Origin: UBA4877 sp002399345
GTDB lineage: Bacteria > Bacillota > Thermoanaerobacteria > Thermoanaerobacterales > UBA4877
Assembly (NCBI GenBank): GCA_036752905.1
Contig: DAIORT010000001.1
Coordinates: 401,569 to 465,568 of the forward strand
Direction: 5' to 3'
DNA: 64,000 nucleotides
Positions within the stretch are counted from its first letter, which is position 1, and each line of letters opens with the position of its first letter. This document shows, piece after piece, positions 1-9,134 of the stretch. The notes beneath the pieces are model-generated. The model was not told the origin of the DNA. It was given only the letters and a program-made list of their open reading frames with translations, and did no database searches. The translations under genes and the position numbers were made by a program.

Positions 1-848
1 TATAGATTCCCGCTTTTGATCATGCGTACAATTTGCCCATATGGAACAACCTTATATATCGCAAAATAGAATAATGTATAAAGCACGGTAACAGCACCTA
101 TCCCAATAAGTAAAGCTTTTGGCAAATTCCTAGCTGGATCCTTCATTTCTTCAGCAAGAGAATTTAAGTTGGTCCAGCCTTCATAAGCCCATAGGGTAGC
201 TACTACTGCGAAAGAAATCATACTAATTATTTTACTAAAGCTGACATCTGCACCACCGGCAGGAATCAAGCTTAAATCAGGACTTTGCTTACCAAACAGG
301 AGTGCCCCAATGATAATTGCTATGATAGGAATTAATTTTGCGATCATCGCGGCATTCTGCAATATTGTCCCTTGTTTAATTCCCAATGAATTATATGCTG
401 TCAAACCTACGATTAATGCTATGGCGATTATCTTTATTGTCATATCTGATAATGGCATATAACCTCTAAATGCGGTTGGCATTGCAATAGCCACTGCTGC
501 AATTGATCCTGCGCCACTGAGCAGCCAGCTTGTGAAACCAAACATATAACCTACAATAGGATGATAGGCTTCATCCAAATAAACGACCAGGCCACCAGAT
601 TTAGGGCAGGATGATCCTAATTCGGCAAAGCATAACCCTCCCAGCAGGGACACAATCCCTCCAATTATCCAGCATAGCAGGGATAGGCCCAAACTCATTT
701 GCGTTCGTTCCAATACGTATGAACCTAAATAAAAAATACCTGAACCGATCATAATTCCGCCAATGATGCTCACGCCGCCAAAAACACCAATTTCATTTTT
801 AAATCCCGTTTTACTAGTCGTCATGTCTACTTTTTTTTGGGGACCCAT
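1..848 (-). CDS. APC-family amino acid permease, C-terminus cut by window edge
   Basis: About 282 N-terminal residues are visible and the gene runs off the left edge. I start it at the ATG at 846–848, which follows a strong AGGAGGAAGG site. After a short polar N-terminus (MGPQKKVDM) comes the helix 1 glycine motif GGIMIGSGIF, typical of amino acid–polyamine–organocation transporters. At least six further hydrophobic segments follow, with the loop phrase AYEGWTNLNSLAEE typical of the LAT/serine-threonine exchanger branch. It should be a membrane amino acid antiporter or importer. The substrate cannot be read from sequence. It is divergent from the serine hydrolase gene across a 345-bp AT-rich gap, which holds the promoter listed next and nothing else I recognise. 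Confidence 0.88.
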   Translation of the reverse strand, partial: MGPQKKVDMTTSKTGFKNEIGVFGGVSIIGGIMIGSGIFYLGSYVLERTQMSLGLSLLCWIIGGIVSLLGGLCFAELGSSCPKSGGLVVYLDEAYHPIVGYMFGFTSWLLSGAGSIAAVAIAMPTAFRGYMPLSDMTIKIIAIALIVGLTAYNSLGIKQGTILQNAAMIAKLIPIIAIIIGALLFGKQSPDLSLIPAGGADVSFSKIISMISFAVVATLWAYEGWTNLNSLAEEMKDPARNLPKALLIGIGAVTVLYTLFYFAIYKVVPYGQIVRMIKSGNL

Positions 849-1111
849 AACCTTCCTCCTTTAATATTTTTTTATGTATATTTATATAATGCTAAAGCGA
901 AATCAATACCAATTTGCAGCCGTCTAAAAAAACTACTATTTGTTTTGTTATTTATAAAATAAGTTTATTTTAATCCAATCAAGACTTATTAAAACTCATT
1001 CATATATAAGTAAATGTAAGTTATAAAATTTATTATAGCACAAAATCAGATCTACCGACCATATATAATTGACAAGCCTCTTAAGATATAAGCCAATTTA
1101 TATCATTATTT

Positions 1112-1142
1112 TTGATCACTACTCTTTTTATTTTGGTATAAT
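1112..1142 (+). promoter_or_regulatory. Putative extended −10 promoter of the serine hydrolase gene
   Basis: TTGATC (1112–1117) lies 19 bp before a perfect TATAAT (1137–1142), which is preceded by TG one base upstream (an extended −10). The spacer is longer than ideal, but the extended −10 compensates. The first start codon is about 50 nt downstream. Confidence 0.55.
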
Positions 1143-1193
1143 AATTGCAGTACTTTAACATTAATAATTATTAATTAGGAGGTATTGATCCGT

Positions 1194-2669
1194 ATGAAGG
1201 ATATGAATAGTATAAACAAACTAATTAAGCAGGAAATGGATTACTGGGATGTACCGGGGTTATCTTTAAGCATTATAAAAAAAGACTGCGAGCCTTATAT
1301 TAAATCCTTTGGTTGGAGAGATAAAGAAAACCAATTAAAAGTAACAGACACTACACTTTTTGGTATAGCCTCCTGTTCAAAAGCCATGACTTCCGCAATA
1401 ATTGCTATGTTGGTAGGCGAGGGTAAACTGGACTATGACGTCCCCATTATAAATTATGTTCCGGATTTTAAAATGATGGATGAGAAAGCAACAAAAGAAA
1501 TGACACTCCGGGATATGTTATGCCACAGGACAGGTCTTGGCGGACATGATGCTATATGGCCGGTACCAAAAACATTAAAAGAATTCTCTGAGGTTTTTCC
1601 ATATCTTCAGCCTAATGCTCCATTTAGAAGCAAGCCTCAATACAGCAACATAATTTATGCCATAATAGGTTACATAGCAGAAAGCATAACCGGCAGATCA
1701 TGGACTGACATAATGAAAAATTATTTGTTTGAACCGTTAGGTATGACCTTAGCTAATTGCAGTGCAAAATCCCTTACTGATTCCGGCAATTTTGCTCATC
1801 CATATCAGGTATTGGACGGCGTACTTACCAAACTTAAAGTATGGAATGTTGATGTGGTTGCTCCGGCTGCATCCGTTAATTGTACGGCAATAGATATGAG
1901 CAAATGGCTTGCCTTCCTAGTCAATAAAGGGCAAACAATCAATGGAGCTCAATTAATTCCTAAAGAAATTTTTGAAACCATGACCACTAAGCAAGTAGAT
2001 TTCCCGGATTATCTTAACACTGCAGAAGCATATCCCACAGATGGATATGCAATGGGATGGAAAACCGGTAAATACAGAGGAAAGTCAATCATCAGACATA
2101 CGGGTAAAATCGAAGGATATAGCTGTATACAAGCCTTTATGCCGGATGATGGCATAGGAATCTCAGTCATGCTTAACCTGCATTCACCTACCGTATCCAT
2201 TATGCATACGGTCCTTTACACTTTAATCGATTATCTGTTGGATCTCTCGCCGATTGATTGGGCCCACCAATTCAGAAGTGATAAAAAACCTACAGCAGAA
2301 GATTACAAAGACTGTCAAGTTGACGTATTTCATTCCATTTATCCCGATGCTATACCGTATGAAATGCCATCTAGCCAACTGATGGAAGCATACAAAACGC
2401 ACTCATATGAAGGCACATATTACAATCCCGGATATGGTATTTTAACAATAGTACATAAGGATGATAATCTATATATGAAATACCGGGATATGTTTTTACC
2501 TCTAAAACCTTATTGGTCGGGTAACTTCAGAATTGACAATGTAAAAGAGGATACTCTCACCATGTCCATTCCTTTAAGTTTTATTTGCGATGAAGAACAC
2601 AAAAGCACCGGTTTAAGGGTTAAGTTTGAACCTAGCATTGATGATATCGTATTTCTTAAGAAGAACTAA
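1194..2669 (+). CDS. Class C beta-lactamase-like serine hydrolase
   Basis: This 491-residue protein belongs to the Beta-lactamase/PBP4*-like family (PF00144). It carries the catalytic SxxK tetrad (S60-C-S-K63), the YxN motif (Y150-S-N152) and the third motif HTG (in RHTGKIEGY). About 120 residues beyond the catalytic domain resemble the C-terminal beta domain of esterase-like members. There is no signal peptide or membrane anchor, so it looks cytoplasmic. Family members include D-aminopeptidases, esterases and peptide hydrolases, and the substrate is unknown. I chose ATG 1194 over an upstream TTG at 1185 because AGGAGG ends at 1182, only two bases before the TTG. A decayed copy of its 3' end is present at 8051–8218. 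Confidence 0.88.
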   Translation: MKDMNSINKLIKQEMDYWDVPGLSLSIIKKDCEPYIKSFGWRDKENQLKVTDTTLFGIASCSKAMTSAIIAMLVGEGKLDYDVPIINYVPDFKMMDEKATKEMTLRDMLCHRTGLGGHDAIWPVPKTLKEFSEVFPYLQPNAPFRSKPQYSNIIYAIIGYIAESITGRSWTDIMKNYLFEPLGMTLANCSAKSLTDSGNFAHPYQVLDGVLTKLKVWNVDVVAPAASVNCTAIDMSKWLAFLVNKGQTINGAQLIPKEIFETMTTKQVDFPDYLNTAEAYPTDGYAMGWKTGKYRGKSIIRHTGKIEGYSCIQAFMPDDGIGISVMLNLHSPTVSIMHTVLYTLIDYLLDLSPIDWAHQFRSDKKPTAEDYKDCQVDVFHSIYPDAIPYEMPSSQLMEAYKTHSYEGTYYNPGYGILTIVHKDDNLYMKYRDMFLPLKPYWSGNFRIDNVKEDTLTMSIPLSFICDEEHKSTGLRVKFEPSIDDIVFLKKN

Positions 2670-2837
2670 GCTTTCTCTTTCCATAAACTGGGCACCTTTT
2701 TTCTTAATCTAAGTACCCAACGGCCGCGCTTTGTGGATACATAAAGTTAGAGTATTTTATGTATCTTTCAAATATATGATATTCTTCAAGCCTACATGTA
2801 AGCTCATTATATGAGCAACACTATCTTTCTACTTCAG

Positions 2838-2886
2838 TGAGTAAATCACACCGAATCCTTGCGTGATTTACTCATTTATTTTTTTG
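2838..2886 (+). terminator. Rho-independent terminator or attenuator upstream of the ABC operon
   Basis: A perfect 12-bp stem (2838–2849 with 2863–2874, arms TGAGTAAATCAC/GTGATTTACTCA) is followed by TTTATTTTTTTG. It is 170 nt past the hydrolase stop codon and only 50 nt before the ABC ATPase start. It could therefore end the upstream transcript or attenuate the downstream one. Confidence 0.65.
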
Positions 2887-2934
2887 TTTAAAGAAATACA
2901 ATATATCTATCATAGCAAAAAGGAGATATATTAA

Positions 2935-3684
2935 ATGACTACTTTATTAGAAGCAAAAGCAGTAACAAAAATATATAAAAAATCACATCATCCAAGTTTA
3001 AACAAGGTATCCTTTAATATTTCCAAGGGTGAATTTATAGGCATTATGGGAGCATCTGGATCCGGAAAGACAACCTTACTTAATGTCCTTTCTACTATTG
3101 ATACACCTACAAGCGGAGATATATTGATTAACGGTATCAACTTGAAAGAACTTAGTGATACAGGCGCTGCTGATTTTCGCAAAGATAATTTAGGATTTAT
3201 CTTTCAAGAATATTTTTTGCTTGACAGCCTTACTATCCGTGAAAATATATCGGTTCCTCTTACACTTCAAAAGTTGTCACCTCTTGAAATTGAGGGTATG
3301 GTACAAGATTTAGCTGAAGAATTTGGTATAGTAGAGCAACTCGGCAAATATCCGAGCGAACTATCTGGAGGTCAACAACAAAGAGCATCAGCGGCCAGAG
3401 CCATTGTAAAACATCCGGCTATTTTATTTGCGGATGAGCCTACGGGAGCTTTGGATTCGAATTCAGCTACAGAACTACTTAATGCTCTGCAGAAGGCTAA
3501 CCAAGAGCTGCACACCACCATATTAATGGTTACTCACGATGCTTACGCAGCAAGTTTCGCCAATCGTATTCTAATTTTTAAAGATGGTCGTATCATCAAT
3601 GCACTGCTTAAGAGCACCAACAGTAGACGCGATTTTTATGAATCAATCGTCACGGAAGTAACAAAACTGGATACCAAAAGATAG
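2935..3684 (+). CDS. ABC transporter ATP-binding protein, BceA/MacB-like
   Basis: The 249-residue ATPase has Walker A GASGSGKT (residues 39–46), a Q-loop (FIFQEYF), the signature LSGGQQQR, Walker B ILFADEPTG and the switch histidine in MVTHD. The LSGGQQQR form and the following FtsX-type permease place it in the peptide-antibiotic resistance/efflux group (BceA, LolD, MacB). It should pair with the permease encoded 13 nt downstream. AAAGGAG lies before the ATG. The operon continues into the permease. Since that gene is frameshifted, the ATPase may have no working partner here. Confidence 0.9.
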   Translation: MTTLLEAKAVTKIYKKSHHPSLNKVSFNISKGEFIGIMGASGSGKTTLLNVLSTIDTPTSGDILINGINLKELSDTGAADFRKDNLGFIFQEYFLLDSLTIRENISVPLTLQKLSPLEIEGMVQDLAEEFGIVEQLGKYPSELSGGQQQRASAARAIVKHPAILFADEPTGALDSNSATELLNALQKANQELHTTILMVTHDAYAASFANRILIFKDGRIINALLKSTNSRRDFYESIVTEVTKLDTKR

Positions 3685-3697
3685 GAAGGGGTAAATT

Positions 3698-5706
3698 ATG
3701 AATACTTTTTCTATAGCGTTAAAGAATTTAAAAGACAATTTCTCATTATACACATTTTATCTGACGTCCGTTTCCCTGGTTATTGCTGTTTTTTTCGCAT
3801 TTACATCTTTTTCTATGAATAATGTCATGCTTGAAAAAATATCAGGAGATAGTCGGGTAGAATCTATGTGCAAAGTTGTATCAGTGTTTTTAATGGCATT
3901 TGTAATTTTCTATATGTCATATTCTAATCGTTTCTTTTTAAGACGCCGTACAAGAGAACTTGGGATTTACGCATTATTAGGTTATAGAAAGTCGGCAATA
4001 CTCTCGCTACTGATAGTTGAAAATATATTAATATACAGCTGCGCACTCTTTTTCGGCCTGGCCGTTGGAGCTGTTTTTCACAAGGGCATTGTATATGGAA
4101 TAACAGTTCTTTTGGATCTGTCCATAGATAATTCAAAAATACTTCTATTTAATCCTGACGCAGTCATAATTACTATTGGCTTTATTATATTGGTAATTTT
4201 AGCAATAACTTTATCCAATGCTCATTTTCTTTTTAAATCTTCTCTTATGGATTTAGTGCAATTTGATAAAAGTGCAGAAGAAAGGATAAAGTTTAGAAAG
4301 GTGCCCGCACTACTCGGTTTTATTTTGACTTTATCGGATTACGTGCTGGCACTGGATATATTTAGGGGTTCTGATTCACTTTGGATAACCGTTGGTTTTT
4401 ATCAAACAGGATTGTTGACTTTTATATTAAATGTACTGGGCATTATACTTTTTATCACTTTTTTTCTTCCCTTTGCCGTTCAGAAGAGCAAGCAAAACAA
4501 GAAAACTTTTTACACTGAGACAAATATCATAAATACACCTAATTTTATTTATCGTATTCGCTCAAATTCAAAAGTATTGATAATACTAACACTCCTATCG
4601 GCTACAACATTGACCATATCAAGCGTAATGGCATTAACACTTTATTATCCAATTGCTGCCGTATCACGGATAGCTCCCTCCGAATTGGAGTTTAGAGTTA
4701 AAGACAATAATCAAATAAATGATGTAAAAAAGCTTATTAGTCAATATGCAGCAAATAATTCAGTAACTTACACCCAAACAGATATTTGTAAATTGACCTC
4801 ATCAGCTAAAAAGCTTCCTATGGAGTATAATATTGGAACATCTAAAAGAAACTCTGATAATGAAAATGTATCTAGGACTGCAGGCTTTGAATGTATCTCA
4901 TATTCACAATACATTTCTCTTTTACATGTGCAAGGAAGAGATCATAATATAAATCAAATGCATAAATTGCGCGGTGATGAGTGTATCCTAGTAAAATATC
5001 AACCTAATGACAGTGGTAGCAACGAAACCGCAGCATTTATCCTTTGGAAATCGATGGTAATAAAATATTGTTTACGGTAAAAGAAACTACACTCAACAAT
5101 CCTATTTCTTTTGCAAACAGCGTAGGAACACTGATTGTAAGTGATAATGCTTATAAACAAATAAAATCTGGTTCATCACCAAAAAAACGAATTTTAAGCA
5201 TAAACGGAAAAACAATTAAAAACAATGAACAACTGTTTAACAAAATGAACAATCTATTGGGTAACGGTTCATATTTGCAAGGACATACTCATAGAATAAA
5301 TGATTTAATATCAGCAAACAGTTCCACTTTCCTACTGATTGGATTCCTGCTTGTTTTATTTTTCATTGCAACTGGAAGTATTATATATTTTAATAATATT
5401 TCAGCTATCTCTGACTCAAAAGCAGATTACAAAATACTCAGCAGGATGGGATATTCAGATAGAAAAATAAAGGAAATTATCAGAAAACAGATTGCAATCT
5501 CTTTCAGTATTCCCTTATCTTTTGGTTTAATAGATTGCCTGTTTGCTACAATTGTTTATAAAATCGGGCTTATGCAGAATTTACTTGGAAACGCAATCAC
5601 CTTGTACGTTCCCACACTGGTTGCTACAGTTCTAACTTCACTTATATATTTAGTTTATTACTATGTTACAGTTCGTGCTTGCTATAAAAAGATATTCGAA
5701 CAATGA
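3698..5706 (+). pseudogene. BceB-like FtsX-domain ABC permease, single frameshift
   Basis: Two overlapping reading frames together make one BceB-type permease of about 668 residues. The first (3698–5080) holds the N-terminal helix, the first FtsX region, the middle helix pair and the start of the large extracellular domain. The second (5044–5706) continues that domain and ends with the last three membrane helices. The reading frame moves by −1 between about 5028 and 5050, near the bases encoding AAF followed by PLEIDGNK. This is what loss of one base would produce. The first frame then ends in a nonsense tail at 5080. It could be a true inactivation or a sequencing error. No slippery heptamer with a pseudoknot is apparent. 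Confidence 0.8.
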
Positions 5707-5747
5707 TCTCAGCCACGCTGTTCCTTTCCCAGAGCAGCTTGGTATCC

Positions 5748-5776
5748 TTCATTTCTTGGTAAATGAATGATATAAT
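5748..5776 (+). promoter_or_regulatory. Weak candidate promoter of the two-component system
   Basis: A perfect TATAAT (5771–5776) sits 24 bp before the histidine kinase ribosome binding site. The best −35 at 17-bp spacing, TTCATT (5748–5753), matches only three of six consensus bases. The kinase could instead be cotranscribed from the ABC genes. Confidence 0.35.
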
Positions 5777-5804
5777 TTAGAAAAGCTACAAAAGGAAGAA
5801 TGAA

Positions 5805-7373
5805 ATGAGAAATATAATATTAAAATTATTGTTCTTTACAAATTATATATTGATCATCCTCTTTATGAGTTGCCACAGCCATATAAACGGAGAAGTCGCT
5901 AACATAGAAAGTATCATCCCACTGCTTATATCCTCGCTTATGTTGATAGACATTACCTATATCAGCTCATGCAATATCAGAGAAAGTAAAGTTATTTCAC
6001 TGTTCTGCGGGCTGTTGGCTTTGGACAGTTGGTATATACTTCTACTATCCTTTGATGGAAATATGATAGAAGATTATATTTTCGCTGCACTCAGCCCAAT
6101 TATTTGGTTTGTATCCATAAGATTTATCCTAATGTTTCTGTTTCAAGGAAGCGGATATAAATTTCGAAAAGTAACCAATATGATATTGCTTGTAACTTGC
6201 ATCAGCTCTCTTATTGGGATAAATATGCCCAGCTGGGCGTATGCCTCTTTATTTGGAATACAGTTTTTGGCAAGTTGCTTATGCTTCATATTTATCATAA
6301 TCTACCACTGGAAACGAGTTTCTTTTGTTTTAAAAAGTGAATGTATAAATATCTTGTTTTCCGCTGCAGTAATTACCGTATCTTTTACTATCTATTATCT
6401 TGCCACAATAGAAGTACAAAACCATATATCTAATTTTGGTATATATCTGCCTGCGCTTTTGCTCTTTATAAGCATTCACGGTATCGTTCTTAGTAAGCAC
6501 AGTAGTTACCCACTTTCTACTGTTTTCAGCAGAACACAAATAGCACTTATAACCTGCTTATCAATTACCATGCTTGAGACCATCGTTTTGATTACAGGTG
6601 GCAATTATTTAGAAATGTTCATTGCGGTGAATGTTTTGTTTGCTTTTATTTACATCTGCAATATTATTTTGGGATATAACTTGAAACAAGGTAAAAGTAA
6701 AATTATCAGGGAGAGTAAATATAATACTGCTCTGCAACAATTACAAAAAGAAGAGCTGTTGAAAACTGAATTTGCAAATTTCCTCCATGATGATGTACTT
6801 CAAGATCTCCTTTCAGTAAAGAATATGATGACAAAGTCGCATCGTCCAGAAATACAGAAAATTATTATTGAAACACTCGACAATCTAAACATTCATATTC
6901 GTAAACAAATGCAAGACTATCACCCTGTTATTTTGAAAAACCTAACTGCAAAAGAAAACTATCAAAATCTAATTGAAGCTGTCGCACAGTCTTTTCCTCA
7001 GAGAAACATTAGATTGTCTTTTGATTGCCCTGATAATTTGTTTTTAGTTAAACCATACAGCCTATTGATATATCGTCTACTCAAAGAACTACTTACAAAT
7101 GTTTATAAACACTCAGATGGCAATCAGGTTTGGATAAAACTCACATTAAAAAACAACATTATTAAGTTATTCGTAAACGATAATGGAACTGCTAAAGCTG
7201 ACTGTTTAACCTCTGCTGATAAAGCAAAACATAAGGGTATCGCCTCCATTGCTGAACAATTAAAAAGTATACAAGGCTCTATGGTTATCTCAGATAATTT
7301 ACCGCATGGTATTTACATACAAATCACAATACCAATGAAAGGAGATATCGCATATGAATATTTTGTTAATTGA
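5805..7373 (+). CDS. Membrane sensor histidine kinase, NarL/DesK-type (HisKA_3)
   Basis: The 522-residue protein starts with about 290 residues of hydrophobic segments (eight or nine helices) without a recognisable extracellular domain. A coiled linker follows, then a dimerisation box EFANFLHDDVLQDLL with the phosphoacceptor at H328. The C-terminal HATPase_c domain has an N-box (KELLTNVYKHS) and G-boxes (VNDNG, KGIASIAEQL). The ATG at 5805 is used because the ATG at 5800 runs into a stop after two codons; AAAGGAAG precedes it. It overlaps the response regulator by 20 nt, so the two are translationally coupled. Position suggests it controls the adjacent ABC transporter, as in antimicrobial-peptide modules; that is inference. 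Confidence 0.88.
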   Translation: MRNIILKLLFFTNYILIILFMSCHSHINGEVANIESIIPLLISSLMLIDITYISSCNIRESKVISLFCGLLALDSWYILLLSFDGNMIEDYIFAALSPIIWFVSIRFILMFLFQGSGYKFRKVTNMILLVTCISSLIGINMPSWAYASLFGIQFLASCLCFIFIIIYHWKRVSFVLKSECINILFSAAVITVSFTIYYLATIEVQNHISNFGIYLPALLLFISIHGIVLSKHSSYPLSTVFSRTQIALITCLSITMLETIVLITGGNYLEMFIAVNVLFAFIYICNIILGYNLKQGKSKIIRESKYNTALQQLQKEELLKTEFANFLHDDVLQDLLSVKNMMTKSHRPEIQKIIIETLDNLNIHIRKQMQDYHPVILKNLTAKENYQNLIEAVAQSFPQRNIRLSFDCPDNLFLVKPYSLLIYRLLKELLTNVYKHSDGNQVWIKLTLKNNIIKLFVNDNGTAKADCLTSADKAKHKGIASIAEQLKSIQGSMVISDNLPHGIYIQITIPMKGDIAYEYFVN

Positions 7374-7965
7374 TGACCATATGCTCTTTGCAAAAAGTCT
7401 TTCAGTTGCTTTAGATGAATATGATGAGATTGAGCATTTCTATTCAACGAAGGACCTTCAAGCTTTAAATAAATTAATTGATGATAAAAATATAGATATC
7501 ATTTTAATGGATATTAATCTTAGCAACATAACTGATGCTGATGGTCTAGAAATAGCATCAAATCTACTAAAATCGAAACCTTCACTGAAAATAATTATTC
7601 TTACAGGATATGACTTGCCCGTGTATAGGTATGAAGCAAAAAAAGCTGGTATAAGTGGTTTTCTTAATAAGAATATAAGCCCCAATGAGCTAATATCATC
7701 AATAATTCGTGTTTATCATGGAGGTACTTGTTTTCCAATCGAAAACGATGAATTAATCATAGAAGACTTAACAGATATGGAAAAGAAAATATTACATCTT
7801 ATCAGTAATGGTAAAAAGCGTAAGTGTGTGGCCGTAGAGCTACATATCAGTGAAAGAACACTCTCAAACCACTTACAACATATCTTTGAGAAGTTGGATG
7901 TTTCTTCAACATTAGAAGCTGTTACAAAGGCTATCCAACTAGGATACATACCTCCTATATCATGA
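7354..7965 (+). CDS. NarL/LuxR-family response regulator
   Basis: The 203-residue protein has a receiver domain with the acidic pair D7-D8, phosphoacceptor D53 (IILMDINLS), the switch threonine in ILTGYD and the conserved lysine in GFLNKN. A LuxR-type HTH (LTDMEKKILHLISNG … ISERTLSNHLQHIFEKLDV) ends the protein. GGAGATATCGCAT precedes the ATG. It is the cognate partner of the upstream kinase. A NarL-type pair beside a BceAB-like transporter is less usual than the OmpR-type BceRS pair. Confidence 0.9.
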   Translation: MNILLIDDHMLFAKSLSVALDEYDEIEHFYSTKDLQALNKLIDDKNIDIILMDINLSNITDADGLEIASNLLKSKPSLKIIILTGYDLPVYRYEAKKAGISGFLNKNISPNELISSIIRVYHGGTCFPIENDELIIEDLTDMEKKILHLISNGKKRKCVAVELHISERTLSNHLQHIFEKLDVSSTLEAVTKAIQLGYIPPIS

Positions 7966-8050
7966 TTCCATTATATATATGGTGCTTTATATTTTAATAA
8001 TCTATTATCTTTTGGATCTTTCACTGATAGACAAGGCCCAGCAATTCAAA

Positions 8051-8218
8051 TAAAACCTTATTGATCGGGTAATTTCAGATTCGATAGTATAAAGCAGGAT
8101 ACACTGATCACGTCCATTCCGTTAAACTTCATTAGCAATGAAGAGCGTAAAAGCACCGGTTATAAGGATACGCTTTGAACCTACTATTGACAATATTGTA
8201 TTTATTAAGAAGGACTAA
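8051..8218 (+). pseudogene. Decayed 3' remnant of a second serine hydrolase gene
   Basis: This stretch aligns along its whole length with the last 165 bases of the hydrolase gene at 1194–2669. Shared blocks include TAAAACCTTATTG, TCGGGTAA, TGTCCATTCC (ACGTCCATTCC here) and AAAAGCACCGGT, plus the final AAGAAGNACTAAGCTT around the stop. A one-base insertion near 8163 breaks the frame and no upstream part remains. The surrounding 7966–8301 gap holds nothing else I recognise. Confidence 0.8.
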
Positions 8219-8301
8219 GCTTCATCTGCTCATAAATAGTAGCAGAGTATCCCGCTGTCATTATTACTAAAATATATGAAAGGAATTCTCAAAATATGCT
8301 C

Positions 8302-8868
8302 TTACCCTTCCGCCTTGCAAGGGCAACCGTCCAAATGATCATCGATCACACCTACTCCTTGTAAAAATGAATAACATATGACTGGGCCAATAAAACTAAA
8401 TCCACGTTTCTTCATGTCTTTGCTTACTGTTTCTGACAATTCATCTTTAGAAGGCATTTCTAAGAAACTATTCAAATGATGGACAATCTGCTCCCCTTCC
8501 GTAAAATGCCAGACGTATTCATCAAATGATCTAAACGCACCTGAGGAAACTATCTTCTGCACCGCTTTAGCATTCCGTACAGCCGCTTTGATTTTGGCCC
8601 TGTTCCGTATAATTTTAGGATTCTGCATAAGTTCTTCGATTTTCTGACCATTGTACCTAGCTACTATACCAATATCAAACTCATCAAATGCCCTCCTGAT
8701 CGCTATTTCTTTATGTATGATAGTCGACCATGAAAGTCCTGCTTGCTGCCCTTCCAGACAAAGCATAGCGAACAGCTCTTTGTCGTCATGGCAAGGCCGG
8801 CACCATCTGTTATCGTGATATTCAAGTAAAAGCGGATCGTTTTTCGTCCAATAGCGACATCCATTCAT
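8302..8868 (-). CDS. tag: DNA-3-methyladenine glycosylase I
   Basis: The 188-residue protein matches the length of E. coli Tag (187). Zinc-snap ligands are visible: C4 (MNGCRYW), H18 (LEYHDNRWC) and the C-terminal pair in DHLDGC. The N-terminal block WCRPCHDDKELFAMLCLEGQQAGLSW is family-typical in its core. It excises 3-methyladenine from alkylated DNA in base excision repair. I start at 8868, where GGAAGGTG lies at good spacing, rather than at an in-frame codon 12 residues upstream. Confidence 0.95.
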   Translation of the reverse strand: MNGCRYWTKNDPLLLEYHDNRWCRPCHDDKELFAMLCLEGQQAGLSWSTIIHKEIAIRRAFDEFDIGIVARYNGQKIEELMQNPKIIRNRAKIKAAVRNAKAVQKIVSSGAFRSFDEYVWHFTEGEQIVHHLNSFLEMPSKDELSETVSKDMKKRGFSFIGPVICYSFLQGVGVIDDHLDGCPCKAEG

Positions 8869-8929
8869 ACTAACACCTTCCCTTTTTATTTTTTCTTCCC
8901 GCATCTAGAATCATATCTTTCTGTATATG

Positions 8930-8971
8930 TCAGTCTCGTACCTTTGACATCAATACTACAATCTCCACATG
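8930..8971 (-). repeat. Second copy of the rlmD 3' end (attachment-site repeat)
   Basis: On the minus strand this encodes H-V-E-I-V-V-L-M-S-K-V-R-D-stop, the conserved C-terminus of RlmD/TrmA-family methyltransferases, without any upstream gene. It parallels the intact end H-V-E-C-V-V-L-M-S-R-V-E-Q-stop at 12482–12523. The two copies share perfect blocks CATGTGGAG and TTGATGTCA. The 3' end of rlmD (rumA) is a known integration site for integrative elements, so I read this as the distal att border. Confidence 0.75.
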
Positions 8972-9098
8972 TTTTGAGATGAGAGGATAGCTGTCTGAAA
9001 TAAATTTTTCAAAAATCTGAGATCCATTTTTTCCTAAATTTCTAATGAGGGAACATATCATGAACTTGCTAGCCATTTTTCTGCACTTCAAAAAACAA

Positions 9099-9120
9099 AT
9101 TGCGCTCCTATTGCGCTCCT
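9099..9120. repeat. Tandem 11-bp repeat
   Basis: ATTGCGCTCCT occurs twice head to tail (9099–9109 and 9110–9120), just inside the att border and 15 bp past the immunity-like gene's stop codon. It might be a recombinase subsite or chance. Confidence 0.6.
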
Positions 9121-9134
9121 TATTATATCTTTAA

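Noticed and set aside
3698..5706. Programmed ribosomal frameshift in the ABC permease
   Set aside because: I see no slippery heptamer and no downstream pseudoknot, and relatives encode this permease in one frame. A mutation or read error is simpler.
9099..9120. A minimal CRISPR array
   Set aside because: Two abutting 11-bp copies have no spacer between them, and no cas gene is present. No CRISPR-like pattern was seen elsewhere.
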